Shown piece by piece: positions 1 to 5,645 of a stretch of DNA of 6,169 nucleotides. This stretch comes from Propionibacteriaceae bacterium. GTDB taxonomy: Bacteria; Actinomycetota; Actinomycetes; Propionibacteriales; Propionibacteriaceae. The stretch covers positions 1 through 6,169 of the forward strand of contig JAIRXX010000083.1 of the NCBI GenBank assembly GCA_031268065.1. The letters are read 5' to 3'. The notes under the pieces were generated by a model that saw only the letters and a list, made by a program, of their open reading frames with translations, had not been told where the DNA came from and made no database searches. Numbering within the stretch: position 1 is the stretch's first letter; the number at the start of each line of letters is the position of its first letter. A program made the translations under genes and the position numbers.

Positions 1-2292
1 CTGCGCGGCGATGGGCTGGGCGGGCCACAGGGTTGCTACTTGAATGGTTTCCATGAGACTTTCCGCATCCGCCACGCGGAGGACGCCTACGGATTCGCCA
101 CAGTTGGCCAGACCATCCAGGCCATCCCGGAGCCGGTGCTGCGGCTGAGCGTTAACGGTGTCTGGCTGCGGCAGGGGTCTGCCGTCTTGGAGGATGACCG
201 GCGGACGTTGGACTTCCGCACTGGCGAGGTCAGCGGTGAACAGGTCTGGCACGTCCCGGAAGCAGGGCGGGTCCGGGTGGCCGTGCGCAGGTTCGTCGCC
301 ATGTTCGAGGCCGGGTTGGCGCTGCGGCAGGTGGAAGTCACCGCGCTGGATGTCCCGGCAGAGGTGCGTTTTGCCGCTGCGCTGGAGCTTTTCACCGCCT
401 CGCCGGATGCCGCTGTTGCGGAAGACCAGGCATTGGCGGACCCGCGCTTGGGGGAGCGGGCGAGTGGTGGGGGTTTGGAACCGGTCGGCGAGTGGGGGTT
501 AGACGGCTGCTACTGCCAGGCGTTGCGCTGCCGGAATTCCCGTTTGGCGGTGGCGGTTGGGGTACGCCATGAGATGGATTCCGCCGCGATGCTGGCGGTT
601 GGGGTAGACCATGAGACAGGTTCCGCCGCGACGGTGGCGGCTGGGGTATGCCATGAGACAGATTCCCGAGCGGTGCTGGCACCTGGCGAAACCCTCCGGC
701 TGACCACCTATTTCGCCGCACATGCCGATCTCGTTCCCCCACTGGGAGTGTTGGAGGGCCTGGCGGTCACCGCTGATCAGCCGGTGGCCGCCTTGGTTGC
801 CCGCTGCCAAGACACGCTGGCTGGGGCAGTAGCTCGCGGAGTGGATGCCCTGCTGCGGGAGCAGACGGCTTGGCTGGCAGATTTCTGGGAGCGGGCAGAC
901 GTCGTGGTGAAGACAGGGGATTCCGTGGTCCGGGATTCCGGGGTCCAGGATTCCGGGGTCCAGGATGCGGAGGTCGGAGAGGCCAAAGACGGCGTCAGCA
1001 TTGGCGCGGATGGTGGTGTCCAGCAGGCGATCCGCTGGGAACTCTTCCAATTGGCGCAGGTCTCGGCGCAGCTTGCCGGGCATGGGATCGCCGCCAAGGG
1101 ACTCACCGGGTCGGGGTATTCCGGGCACTATTTCTGGGACAGCGAAATTTTCGTGCTGCCCTTCCTCACCTACTGCGCTCCGGCTGCCGCTCGGGCAGCG
1201 CTGGAATTCCGGCACGCGATGCTGCCCGCCGCCCGCCGCCGAGCGGCGATGCTGGACGTGGCCGGGGCGCTCTTCCCGTGGCGCACCATCAACGGCGAGG
1301 AAGCCTCCGCCTACTATCCGGCAGGCACCGCCCAGTACCACATCGATGCGGATATCGCCTATGCCACCGCGCAGTACGTTGCCGTGACTGGGGACCGCGA
1401 ATTCCTGGCCAGCTACGGCGTGGACATCCTGGTGGAGACGGCACGAATGTGGGCGAGCCTGGGATTCATCGGCGGCGACGGCGCCTTCCACATCCACGGC
1501 GTCACCGGCCCGGACGAATATTCGGCGGTGGTGGACGACAACCTCTACACGAATGCGATGGCTGGCTTCAACCTGGAAGCCGCCGCCGAGGCCTGTGCGG
1601 CACTGCGCTCGGAGAATCCGGCTGGCTGGGCGGCGGCGCGGGACCGGCTGGCCATCTGGCCAGATGAGCCAGACCGTTGGCGGGATACGGCGGCCTTGGT
1701 CAACCTGGCCTGGGACGAGGCACGCGGCGTCCATCCGCAGGACGCGGGCTTCCTGGATCGCCAGCCCTGGGACTTCAGCGCCGCCGCGCAAAAACGACCG
1801 CTGCTGCTGCACTATCACCCATTGGTCATCTACCGGCACCAGGTGCTCAAGCAGGCGGACACCGTGCTCGCCCTGCTGCTGCTCCCGGATCGTTTTTCCC
1901 CTGCGCAAAAACGCGCCGACTTCGACTATTACGATCCGCTCACCACCGGAGATTCCACCCTCTCGGTCGCCATCCAGGCGGCGGTCGCCGCCGAGGTCGG
2001 GCAAGAGCAGCTGGCGCTGGATTATTTCGGTTCCGCGCTGCGCATCGACCTGGAAGACCTGCACGCCAACTCCGCCTCCGGCGTCCATGTGGCCAGCGCC
2101 GGGGGAGTCTGGACGGCGTTGGTGCGCGGCTTCGGCGGGTTGCGCGACTGCGCCGACGCGCCAACCCTCGATCCGAGGCTCCCGGCTGGCTGGGAAAGCC
2201 TGGAGTTCAACCTGACGGTCAAAGGGAAGCGGAGCAGGGTGCGGATAACGCACGCGGGCGTGGAATGCCTTCAGTTGGAAAGCGCCGGTTAA
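1..2292 (+). CDS. Glycoside hydrolase family 65 protein (disaccharide phosphorylase or hydrolase), 5'-truncated by window
   Basis: GH65 enzymes act in the cytoplasm on alpha-glucosidic disaccharides such as maltose, trehalose, kojibiose or nigerose. Most split them with phosphate to beta-glucose 1-phosphate plus glucose; a few hydrolyse. The frame is open from base 1, and the family's N-terminal GxYLNGFHE segment already appears at 31-57. The TTG at 40 therefore encodes an internal Leu and the true start lies upstream. Counting residues from base 1, I see the N-terminal beta-sandwich (about 1-275), the linker, then the (alpha/alpha)6 barrel with GYSGHYFWDSE (372-382), GPDEY holding the presumed catalytic acid Glu506 (codon 1516-1518), KQAD (616-619), and YYDPLTTGDSTLS (643-655). 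A short beta C-domain ends at TAA 2290-2292. Two repeat-built insertions sit at 553-678 and 918-977. Characterised phosphorylases, as I recall, have His where Gly650 is, so reaction and substrate stay open. It converges on lacI. Family is near certain; substrate is not. Confidence 0.95.
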   Translation: MRGDGLGGPQGCYLNGFHETFRIRHAEDAYGFATVGQTIQAIPEPVLRLSVNGVWLRQGSAVLEDDRRTLDFRTGEVSGEQVWHVPEAGRVRVAVRRFVAMFEAGLALRQVEVTALDVPAEVRFAAALELFTASPDAAVAEDQALADPRLGERASGGGLEPVGEWGLDGCYCQALRCRNSRLAVAVGVRHEMDSAAMLAVGVDHETGSAATVAAGVCHETDSRAVLAPGETLRLTTYFAAHADLVPPLGVLEGLAVTADQPVAALVARCQDTLAGAVARGVDALLREQTAWLADFWERADVVVKTGDSVVRDSGVQDSGVQDAEVGEAKDGVSIGADGGVQQAIRWELFQLAQVSAQLAGHGIAAKGLTGSGYSGHYFWDSEIFVLPFLTYCAPAAARAALEFRHAMLPAARRRAAMLDVAGALFPWRTINGEEASAYYPAGTAQYHIDADIAYATAQYVAVTGDREFLASYGVDILVETARMWASLGFIGGDGAFHIHGVTGPDEYSAVVDDNLYTNAMAGFNLEAAAEACAALRSENPAGWAAARDRLAIWPDEPDRWRDTAALVNLAWDEARGVHPQDAGFLDRQPWDFSAAAQKRPLLLHYHPLVIYRHQVLKQADTVLALLLLPDRFSPAQKRADFDYYDPLTTGDSTLSVAIQAAVAAEVGQEQLALDYFGSALRIDLEDLHANSASGVHVASAGGVWTALVRGFGGLRDCADAPTLDPRLPAGWESLEFNLTVKGKRSRVRITHAGVECLQLESAG
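553..678 (+). repeat. 42-bp tandem repeat, 3 copies, inside GH65 gene
   Basis: Three consecutive 42-bp units (553-594, 595-636, 637-678) are in frame and encode the 14-residue units AVGVRHEMDSAAML, AVGVDHETGSAATV and AAGVCHETDSRAVL. Units 1 and 2 are nearly identical at DNA level; unit 3 has drifted most. They fall in the N-terminal beta-sandwich, just before the usual PGETLRLTTYFA strand, so they probably lengthen a surface loop. The period is a multiple of three and the frame stays open, which fits in-frame slippage or duplication tolerated by the protein. Confidence 0.9.
918..977 (+). repeat. 15-bp tandem repeat, 3 copies plus a degenerate fourth, inside GH65 gene
   Basis: Units at 918-932, 933-947 and 948-962 follow GGATTCCGGGGTCCA. 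The second and third are identical and the first differs at two bases; 963-977 is a decayed fourth unit. They encode five-residue repeats (DSVVR, DSGVQ, DSGVQ, DAEVG). The stretch lies between the linker (ending WERADVVV) and the first barrel helix (VQQAIRWELFQ), where relatives usually have only a short connection. The result is an acidic, probably flexible insert of roughly 30 residues. Confidence 0.88.
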
Positions 2293-2368
2293 CGGCACCG
2301 CCAGCGGGGAAGGCCCGGCTGCGGGTCAAGCCAATCGAATACCGGCTCCCGATTGTCGCTTTCGCCGC

Positions 2369-2400
2369 CACGCATTGCCTTCACCACGCATTGCCTTCAC
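2369..2400. repeat. 16-bp direct tandem repeat in the GH65/lacI convergent gap
   Basis: CACGCATTGCCTTCAC occurs twice without a gap (2369-2384 and 2385-2400). A third, decayed copy begins at 2401 (CCCGCATTGC). The whole gap between the two convergent stops (2293-2430) holds no gene. It contains a 6-bp GC stem with one G-T pair (2312-2317 / 2322-2327, loop GCTG), but no T-run follows on either strand, so I do not call a terminator. Confidence 0.8.
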
Positions 2401-2430
2401 CCCGCATTGCGGTCCCCAGCGCGGAGAAGG

Positions 2431-3444
2431 TCACCCTGGCGCGGGTCCGGCAGATGACCGCTGTAGCAGCGTTGTGCCGAAGATGACGCTCACCAATTCC
2501 GGACTGGGCTGGGCCAGCGCCTCCAGCAGCATGGACGCGGCTTTGGCGCCCTGGTCGTAGGCGGGCTGGGTCACCGTAGTCAGACCGACGACGCCGCCCA
2601 GGTTGTGGCCGTCGATGCCGACGACCGAGACGTCTTTGCCGACGGCCAGGCCGCGCTCCCTAAGCGCCTGGATGGCACCCATGCCGGTCTCGTCGGAGGA
2701 GGCGAAGAGCGCGGTGATATCCGGGCGGCGATCAAGCAGGGCGTGGGTGGCCAGCAGGCCGCCGTCCGCGCTCATGTTTCCCGGCTCGTCCAGTTCGTCG
2801 GCGGCTTCCAGCCCAGCCCGTTCCAGGGCGAGCCGCCAGCCGGAGCGGCGTCGGGCCGTCGGCGAGTGCGGATTCGGATCTGACGCGGCGCCGCTGATCT
2901 GCCCGATCACTTTGTGACCGAGTTGGATCAGATGTGAGACCGCTTGGATGGCCGCTTCCTGGTCATCGATGCCGACATGGCTGAAGCCAGGCTGGGCCAC
3001 TGAGACGAAGACCACCGGCAACTGCAACGAGCGCAGCAACTCCACTTCGTCGGCTGTGAAGAACATGCTAACCACCAGCACCGCGTCCACCCGGCTGCGC
3101 AGCACATCCGGATCGAATGCCGCGCGGGGGGAGGTGTCGTCAGGCAGCGAGTAGAGCAGGGCGTCGAAACCTGCGGAGCGCAGCGTGTGCTCGGCTCCCT
3201 CCAGCGCGGTGGCGAAGAACCAGCGGGAGATCGCAGGCACCACCAAGCCGACTGAGCGGGTGTGTCCAGAGGCCAGCGCCGAGGCGCTGCGCGAAGGTAC
3301 GTAGCCCAGTTCAGCTGCCGCGCGCAGCACCAACTCCTTGGTCGATGCGGTGACATTCGGCAGTCCGCGCAGTGCCCGTGAGACGGTGGCGGTGGAGACT
3401 CCGGCGGCCTTGGCCACGTCGTCAATGATTGTGCCCATAGCCAT
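2431..3444 (-). CDS. LacI-family transcriptional repressor
   Basis: This is a sugar-responsive DNA-binding repressor of about 337 residues, the usual length for the family. With the ATG at 3442-3444 as start, the N-terminal helix-turn-helix is at residues 5-27 (TIIDDVAKAAGVS then TATVSRALRG). The hinge helix is RSASALASG, with Leu57 in the position that family members wedge into the central CpG of the operator. A periplasmic-binding-protein-like effector domain follows to the end, including VGLVVPAIS, HVGIDD, ALFASSDETGMGAIQAL and VVGIDG. Other starts are possible: TTG at 3454-3456 (four residues longer) or ATG at 3436-3438; none has a strong ribosome site. A LacI-type operator lies about 25 bp upstream, so autoregulation is likely. 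It faces the GH65 gene tail to tail and follows vapC by 55 bp on the same strand. Effector unknown; an alpha-linked sugar would fit the neighbours. Confidence 0.95.
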   Translation of the reverse strand: MAMGTIIDDVAKAAGVSTATVSRALRGLPNVTASTKELVLRAAAELGYVPSRSASALASGHTRSVGLVVPAISRWFFATALEGAEHTLRSAGFDALLYSLPDDTSPRAAFDPDVLRSRVDAVLVVSMFFTADEVELLRSLQLPVVFVSVAQPGFSHVGIDDQEAAIQAVSHLIQLGHKVIGQISGAASDPNPHSPTARRRSGWRLALERAGLEAADELDEPGNMSADGGLLATHALLDRRPDITALFASSDETGMGAIQALRERGLAVGKDVSVVGIDGHNLGGVVGLTTVTQPAYDQGAKAASMLLEALAQPSPELVSVIFGTTLLQRSSAGPAPG

Positions 3445-3469
3445 ATTCTGCCGCAATCCGCCAGGTGGC

Positions 3470-3483
3470 TGTCAGCGCTTGCA
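3470..3483. promoter_or_regulatory. LacI/CcpA-type operator upstream of lacI
   Basis: TGTCAGCGCTTGCA fits every fixed position of the cre-like consensus TGWNANCGNTNNCA and has the central CG expected for a LacI-family hinge-helix protein. It lies between the vapC stop (3500) and the lacI start, as an autoregulatory operator should. It is identical at 12 of 14 bases to the site at 5681-5694. Confidence 0.75.
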
Positions 3484-3499
3484 CGCATGTCGCCGCCCG

Positions 3500-3901
3500 T
3501 TACCAGAGCCGGTTCACACCGCCGATGGAGTCGAAGGCAATATCGGCGGAAACCAACACCAGGTTCTGCCTGATAGCTTGGGCCGCCAGGATGCGGTCAA
3601 ACGGATCGCGGTTTTCCCACGGCAGCGAACCCGCCAAATTGGCTTCCGCAGACGTGATCGGCAATTCTTTTGCGGCCAACCGGGCCAACATGTCTTCAAG
3701 GTCAGCCAGCAGCGTTGCCGCTTCGGGCAGCTTTCCCACCCGGTGCTTGATGGAAAGCTCAAGGACGCTGATGGCTGAGACGAAGCGCTTGTTGCCAGTC
3801 TCGGCCAGCTGTACACAAGCTGGGTGCGATAGTTTTGCCGGTGCCGCGGCCATCCACAAGATTGTGTGGGTGTCGAGGAGGAGCTTCACTCCCAGCCCCA
3901 T
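3500..3901 (-). CDS. vapC: VapC-like PIN-domain ribonuclease toxin
   Basis: VapC toxins are Mg-dependent RNases that cut tRNA, rRNA or mRNA and are held inactive by their VapB partner. The 133-residue length is normal. The PIN acidic residues are visible: Asp10 in KLLLDTHTILW, Glu48 in SAISVLELSIK, Asp99/Asp102 in ENRDPFDRILAAQA and Asp120 in VSADIAFD. The active site therefore looks intact. The ATG at 3899-3901 is chosen because GAGGAAG lies 10 nt upstream (3912-3918). A GTG at 3887-3889 would give the more typical MKLLLDTHT start and a GTGA overlap with the vapB stop, so it remains possible. The gene overlaps vapB by 16 bp, which implies coupled translation. lacI follows on the same strand after 55 bp. 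Confidence 0.92.
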   Translation of the reverse strand: MGLGVKLLLDTHTILWMAAAPAKLSHPACVQLAETGNKRFVSAISVLELSIKHRVGKLPEAATLLADLEDMLARLAAKELPITSAEANLAGSLPWENRDPFDRILAAQAIRQNLVLVSADIAFDSIGGVNRLW

Positions 3902-4116
3902 TCCCGCAATTCTTCCTCGGTCAGCGGGTCCAAAATGCCGTCCCCGACCGGTGCGTTCAGCCAGCCGAACTGCGGCACATCGGGCTGACGCACTGCGGTG
4001 AGTTCGACCACGGGCCGCCCAGCTCGCGCTATCACGACATGTTCGCCGCTCTCTGCGCTTGCAATCAACCGCGATAAGCAGCCCTTGGCTTCTTGGATAT
4101 TTGCTTGAATACTCAC
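3886..4116 (-). CDS. vapB: VapB-like antitoxin of the Phd/YefM family
   Basis: This 76-residue protein is the cognate antitoxin of the overlapping VapC. Residues 3-18 (IQANIQEAKGCLSRLI) followed by AESGEHVVIARAGRPVVEL form the Phd/YefM DNA-binding fold. The acidic C-terminus with DPLTEEELREWGWE is the usual toxin-neutralising tail. It starts at GTG (4114-4116), the only start that keeps the family's short N-terminus. I see no Shine-Dalgarno before it; the 13-bp tandem repeat ends immediately upstream, so the transcript may be nearly leaderless or its RBS weak. Antitoxins of this family usually bind their own promoter, and VapB-VapC complexes bind more tightly. Confidence 0.9.
   Translation of the reverse strand: MSIQANIQEAKGCLSRLIASAESGEHVVIARAGRPVVELTAVRQPDVPQFGWLNAPVGDGILDPLTEEELREWGWE
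3912..3918 (-). promoter_or_regulatory. Ribosome binding site deciding the vapC ATG start
   Basis: GAGGAAG on the minus strand is 10 nt before the ATG at 3899-3901. It lies inside the 3' end of vapB, as expected for translational coupling. Its spacing to the alternative GTG at 3889 would be 22 nt, too far. Confidence 0.6.
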
Positions 4117-4142
4117 CAGACCAGACTAGCAGACCAGACTAG
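4117..4142. repeat. 13-bp tandem repeat abutting the vapB start; possible antitoxin operator
   Basis: CAGACCAGACTAG occurs twice in tandem (4117-4129, 4130-4142); within each copy CAGAC is itself repeated. The array touches the vapB GTG codon, where the core promoter or operator of a vapBC operon is expected. On the minus strand it reads TAGTCTGGTCTG twice, and TAGTCT just before the start could serve as a weak -10. I see no convincing -35. It could be an antitoxin binding site or simple slippage. Confidence 0.6.
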
Positions 4143-4207
4143 GAGCTACGGCGGAGCTTGCCCGCGCAGCGCCGGACGGTCATGGGTCAACGTGTAGGCA
4201 TATTCTG

Positions 4208-4225
4208 CCGCGATCACGCGGTGAT
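4208..4225. promoter_or_regulatory. Overlapping inverted repeats in the vapB / membrane-protein divergent gap
   Basis: CCGCG-ATCA-CGCGG (4208-4221) and ATCAC-GCG-GTGAT (4213-4225) are perfect short dyads sharing bases. TATTCT at 4201-4206, a passable -10, lies just before them. They are 26-43 bp upstream of the membrane-protein ATG, so they could be an operator or a small leader hairpin. No -35 is clear and no regulator can be assigned. Confidence 0.3.
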
Positions 4226-4231
4226 GATGCC

Positions 4232-4238
4232 AGAAGGG
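4232..4238 (+). promoter_or_regulatory. Probable ribosome binding site deciding the start of the 4251 gene
   Basis: AGAAGGG lies 12 nt before the ATG at 4251. It supports this start over the longer reading from 4158, whose extra 31 residues look like translated leader, and over the ATGs at 4224 and 4227, which lie before the site. Confidence 0.5.
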
Positions 4239-4250
4239 TATTGTGCGGAT

Positions 4251-4637
4251 ATGAGAAAAGCTGTGGCAAAGCCCGATGCATCCGCAGTCAGTCGGGCGCT
4301 CAAGATTAAATCAATCTCTGACGCCATCCCTGTGATCGGCGGAGGTATCGCCCTGGTATTTCTGGGTTATCCCTGGTGGGGAATAGCATGCGTTGCCGCT
4401 GCCGCATTCGAGATTCTGTCGGTGGCGATAGCTGGGAAGGCACCTCGTCCGAGTCGGGCCATCTCATCAGCGGTGACAGCCGTGCAGCTTGCCACCCTCT
4501 TCGCCGGTGGTTGGACATTGCTCTGTTCCGGGCAATTGGTCGGGGGAGTCGCCTGCTTGGGCGCGTTTGCGGTCAAGCTGGGCGGAAGCCTGGTCTTGAT
4601 GCCCTGGGTGGAGCGAAAATATCTGAGTGGTTGTTAA
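4251..4637 (+). CDS. Small four-helix integral membrane protein, function unknown
   Basis: The protein has 128 residues: a basic, probably cytoplasmic N-terminus (MRKAVAK, then RALKIK) followed by about four membrane-spanning stretches near residues 24-40, 42-61, 73-92 and 96-116. It ends in a short charged tail (VERKYLSGC). A short loop with KAPRPSR separates the second and third helices, putting positive charge on the presumed cytoplasmic side. I see no catalytic motif or cofactor site and do not recognise a family. Its stop codon overlaps that of the CPBP protease on the other strand, and it diverges from vapBC. With the longer start at 4158 it would be 159 residues, but that extension lacks a ribosome site. 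Expressed product is likely; function cannot be given. Confidence 0.7.
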   Translation: MRKAVAKPDASAVSRALKIKSISDAIPVIGGGIALVFLGYPWWGIACVAAAAFEILSVAIAGKAPRPSRAISSAVTAVQLATLFAGGWTLLCSGQLVGGVACLGAFAVKLGGSLVLMPWVERKYLSGC

Positions 4638-5452
4638 GCCTCGGCTTGGCGGCGCGAACTTATGTATACGCCGATGGCGACGCCGGCAATCAGGGTCAGC
4701 GAATACACAATCCGCTCATAGGCCCCAGAGAAGTTTGCCGCCAGGTTGAAAGTGAGATTGTAAAACATGTGCAGCAGCATTGCGGCTAAAATGCTCTGCT
4801 TGGTTTTTAGATGCACAAAGGCCATAATCATCGACAATCCGATGGATTGCGCGACAAAAAACCAAAAGCCGGTAAACCCCATTTGGTAGTGTCCCATTGC
4901 GGGCATGAAAAATAGGGGCAAATGCCAAACTGCCCATATTGAACCAAGCAGCAAGTTGGCTTTCACAAAGCCAAACCTGTCCAGCAGCGGTTGTAGGGCA
5001 AAGCCGCGCCAGCCCCATTCCTCCGGCCAGGCGCCGTTGACGAAGAAGCCAACAAGGAGGACCGGCAACAGCGAGGCTGGGTTCTGAATAATGGACTGCA
5101 GCAGGTGTGCTGTCGGCATCTCGCCGCCGTAAGCCAGCGTGATCAGGGCGGTAACGGCATGGATGGCCGGGAAGGCCAGCAAAATGAAAAGCCACCAGAA
5201 AACACTTATGCGCCGCACCTGGTAAAACCGCCTGAAGTATTCTTTTCTGGCGTCTTTGTCATAGGTGATGAGCGCCATGATGACGCCAATTAGGGATGGG
5301 GCCATGCCGCCACATATGAGGAAGGCCATGCCAAGCCCTCCCACAGCGTCCAACTTAAATATGATGATCGCAGCGTAAGACAGCCAAGTTTGGATAAAAG
5401 TAAGCACAAGGAATATCACCACATGCTTCAATGGCTTCTTCACCGCAGTCAT
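4634..5452 (-). CDS. CPBP-family (CAAX/Abi) intramembrane metalloprotease
   Basis: CPBP proteins are multi-pass membrane proteases related to the eukaryotic CAAX prenyl protease Rce1. Bacterial members are often linked to bacteriocin maturation or self-immunity, though most are uncharacterised. From the ATG at 5450-5452 the protein has 272 residues and about eight hydrophobic segments. All three motifs are intact: EEWGWRGF with Glu144, Glu145 and Arg149; SIWAVWHLPLF with His177; and MLLHMFYNL with His228 and Asn232. An ATG at 5459-5461 would add three residues; I prefer 5452 because GAGAGGG (5463-5469) lies 10 nt upstream. Base composition stands apart: 60-base stretches from 4801 and 5341 are about 42-45% GC, against about 75% from 1201 in the GH65 gene. 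That suggests recent transfer. Its substrate is unknown; the adjacent convergent membrane protein is one candidate partner. Confidence 0.93.
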   Translation of the reverse strand: MTAVKKPLKHVVIFLVLTFIQTWLSYAAIIIFKLDAVGGLGMAFLICGGMAPSLIGVIMALITYDKDARKEYFRRFYQVRRISVFWWLFILLAFPAIHAVTALITLAYGGEMPTAHLLQSIIQNPASLLPVLLVGFFVNGAWPEEWGWRGFALQPLLDRFGFVKANLLLGSIWAVWHLPLFFMPAMGHYQMGFTGFWFFVAQSIGLSMIMAFVHLKTKQSILAAMLLHMFYNLTFNLAANFSGAYERIVYSLTLIAGVAIGVYISSRRQAEA

Positions 5453-5462
5453 CTCTCTCATG

Positions 5463-5469
5463 CCCTCTC
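5463..5469 (-). promoter_or_regulatory. Ribosome binding site for the CPBP gene
   Basis: GAGAGGG on the minus strand is 10 nt before the ATG at 5450-5452 but only 1 nt before the ATG at 5459-5461. It favours the shorter start. Confidence 0.5.
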
Positions 5470-5640
5470 GCCCTATTGCGATAAGGTGTTCGCCGTTTGA
5501 TTTTGTTAAAAAATACGCCGGGCCAATACTAGCAGCACATTGCCGCGCCCAAGGCTGCGGCGTCCATGCCGAAGCTGGCGATGGCGTGCCCGGCGTTCGG
5601 GATCGCCTGGGCGGCTGGCACCGGGGAGGACGTGGAGTGT
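5470..5640. other. Intergenic region with GC-rich, hairpin-forming island; possible gene remnant
   Basis: No complete gene is visible between the CPBP and binding-protein genes. Bases 5470-5530 are AT-rich (including a run of six A at 5510-5515 on the plus strand) and probably carry the CPBP promoter on the minus strand. Bases 5531-5640 turn sharply GC-rich. This island holds a strong hairpin (5542-5549 with 5553-5561, loop CAA, one bulged T) and weaker stems such as CCCG-GCGTT-CGGG. One wobble register is almost entirely G or C. Read on the minus strand it gives PNAGHAIASFGMDAAALGAA before a stop at about 5529; read on the plus strand it gives another open stretch with no start. It may be a decayed coding fragment or a structured RNA; neither is established. 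Confidence 0.35.
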
Positions 5641-5645
5641 AACAG

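Noticed and set aside
40..42. TTG as start codon of the GH65 gene
   Set aside because: The frame is open to base 1 and the conserved residues before and around it (GCYLNGFHE) belong to the domain, so this is an internal Leu.
918..977. CRISPR-like array in the GH65 gene
   Set aside because: Repeats are 15 bp, contiguous, in frame and without spacers; they encode pentapeptides.
499..2298. 599-codon open frame antisense to the GH65 gene
   Set aside because: The plus-strand frame carries all GH65 motifs. The antisense product is rich in Arg, Gly and Gln with no recognisable domain, as expected for the mirror frame of a GC-rich gene.
2312..2327. Rho-independent terminator between GH65 and lacI
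   Set aside because: Only a 6-bp stem with one G-T pair and no T-run on either strand.
2605..2917. Plus-strand open frames opposite lacI
   Set aside because: Shadows of the LacI coding sequence without independent ribosome sites or domains.
3442..4211. CATATTCTGCCGC present at both 3442-3454 and 4199-4211
   Set aside because: A 13-base match in a window this size is about what chance allows. One copy lies at the lacI start and the other upstream of the membrane protein on the opposite reading direction, with no shared role apparent.
4158..4250. N-terminal extension of the small membrane protein
   Set aside because: No ribosome site before 4158, and the extra residues are not membrane-like. 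AGAAGGG supports the ATG at 4251.
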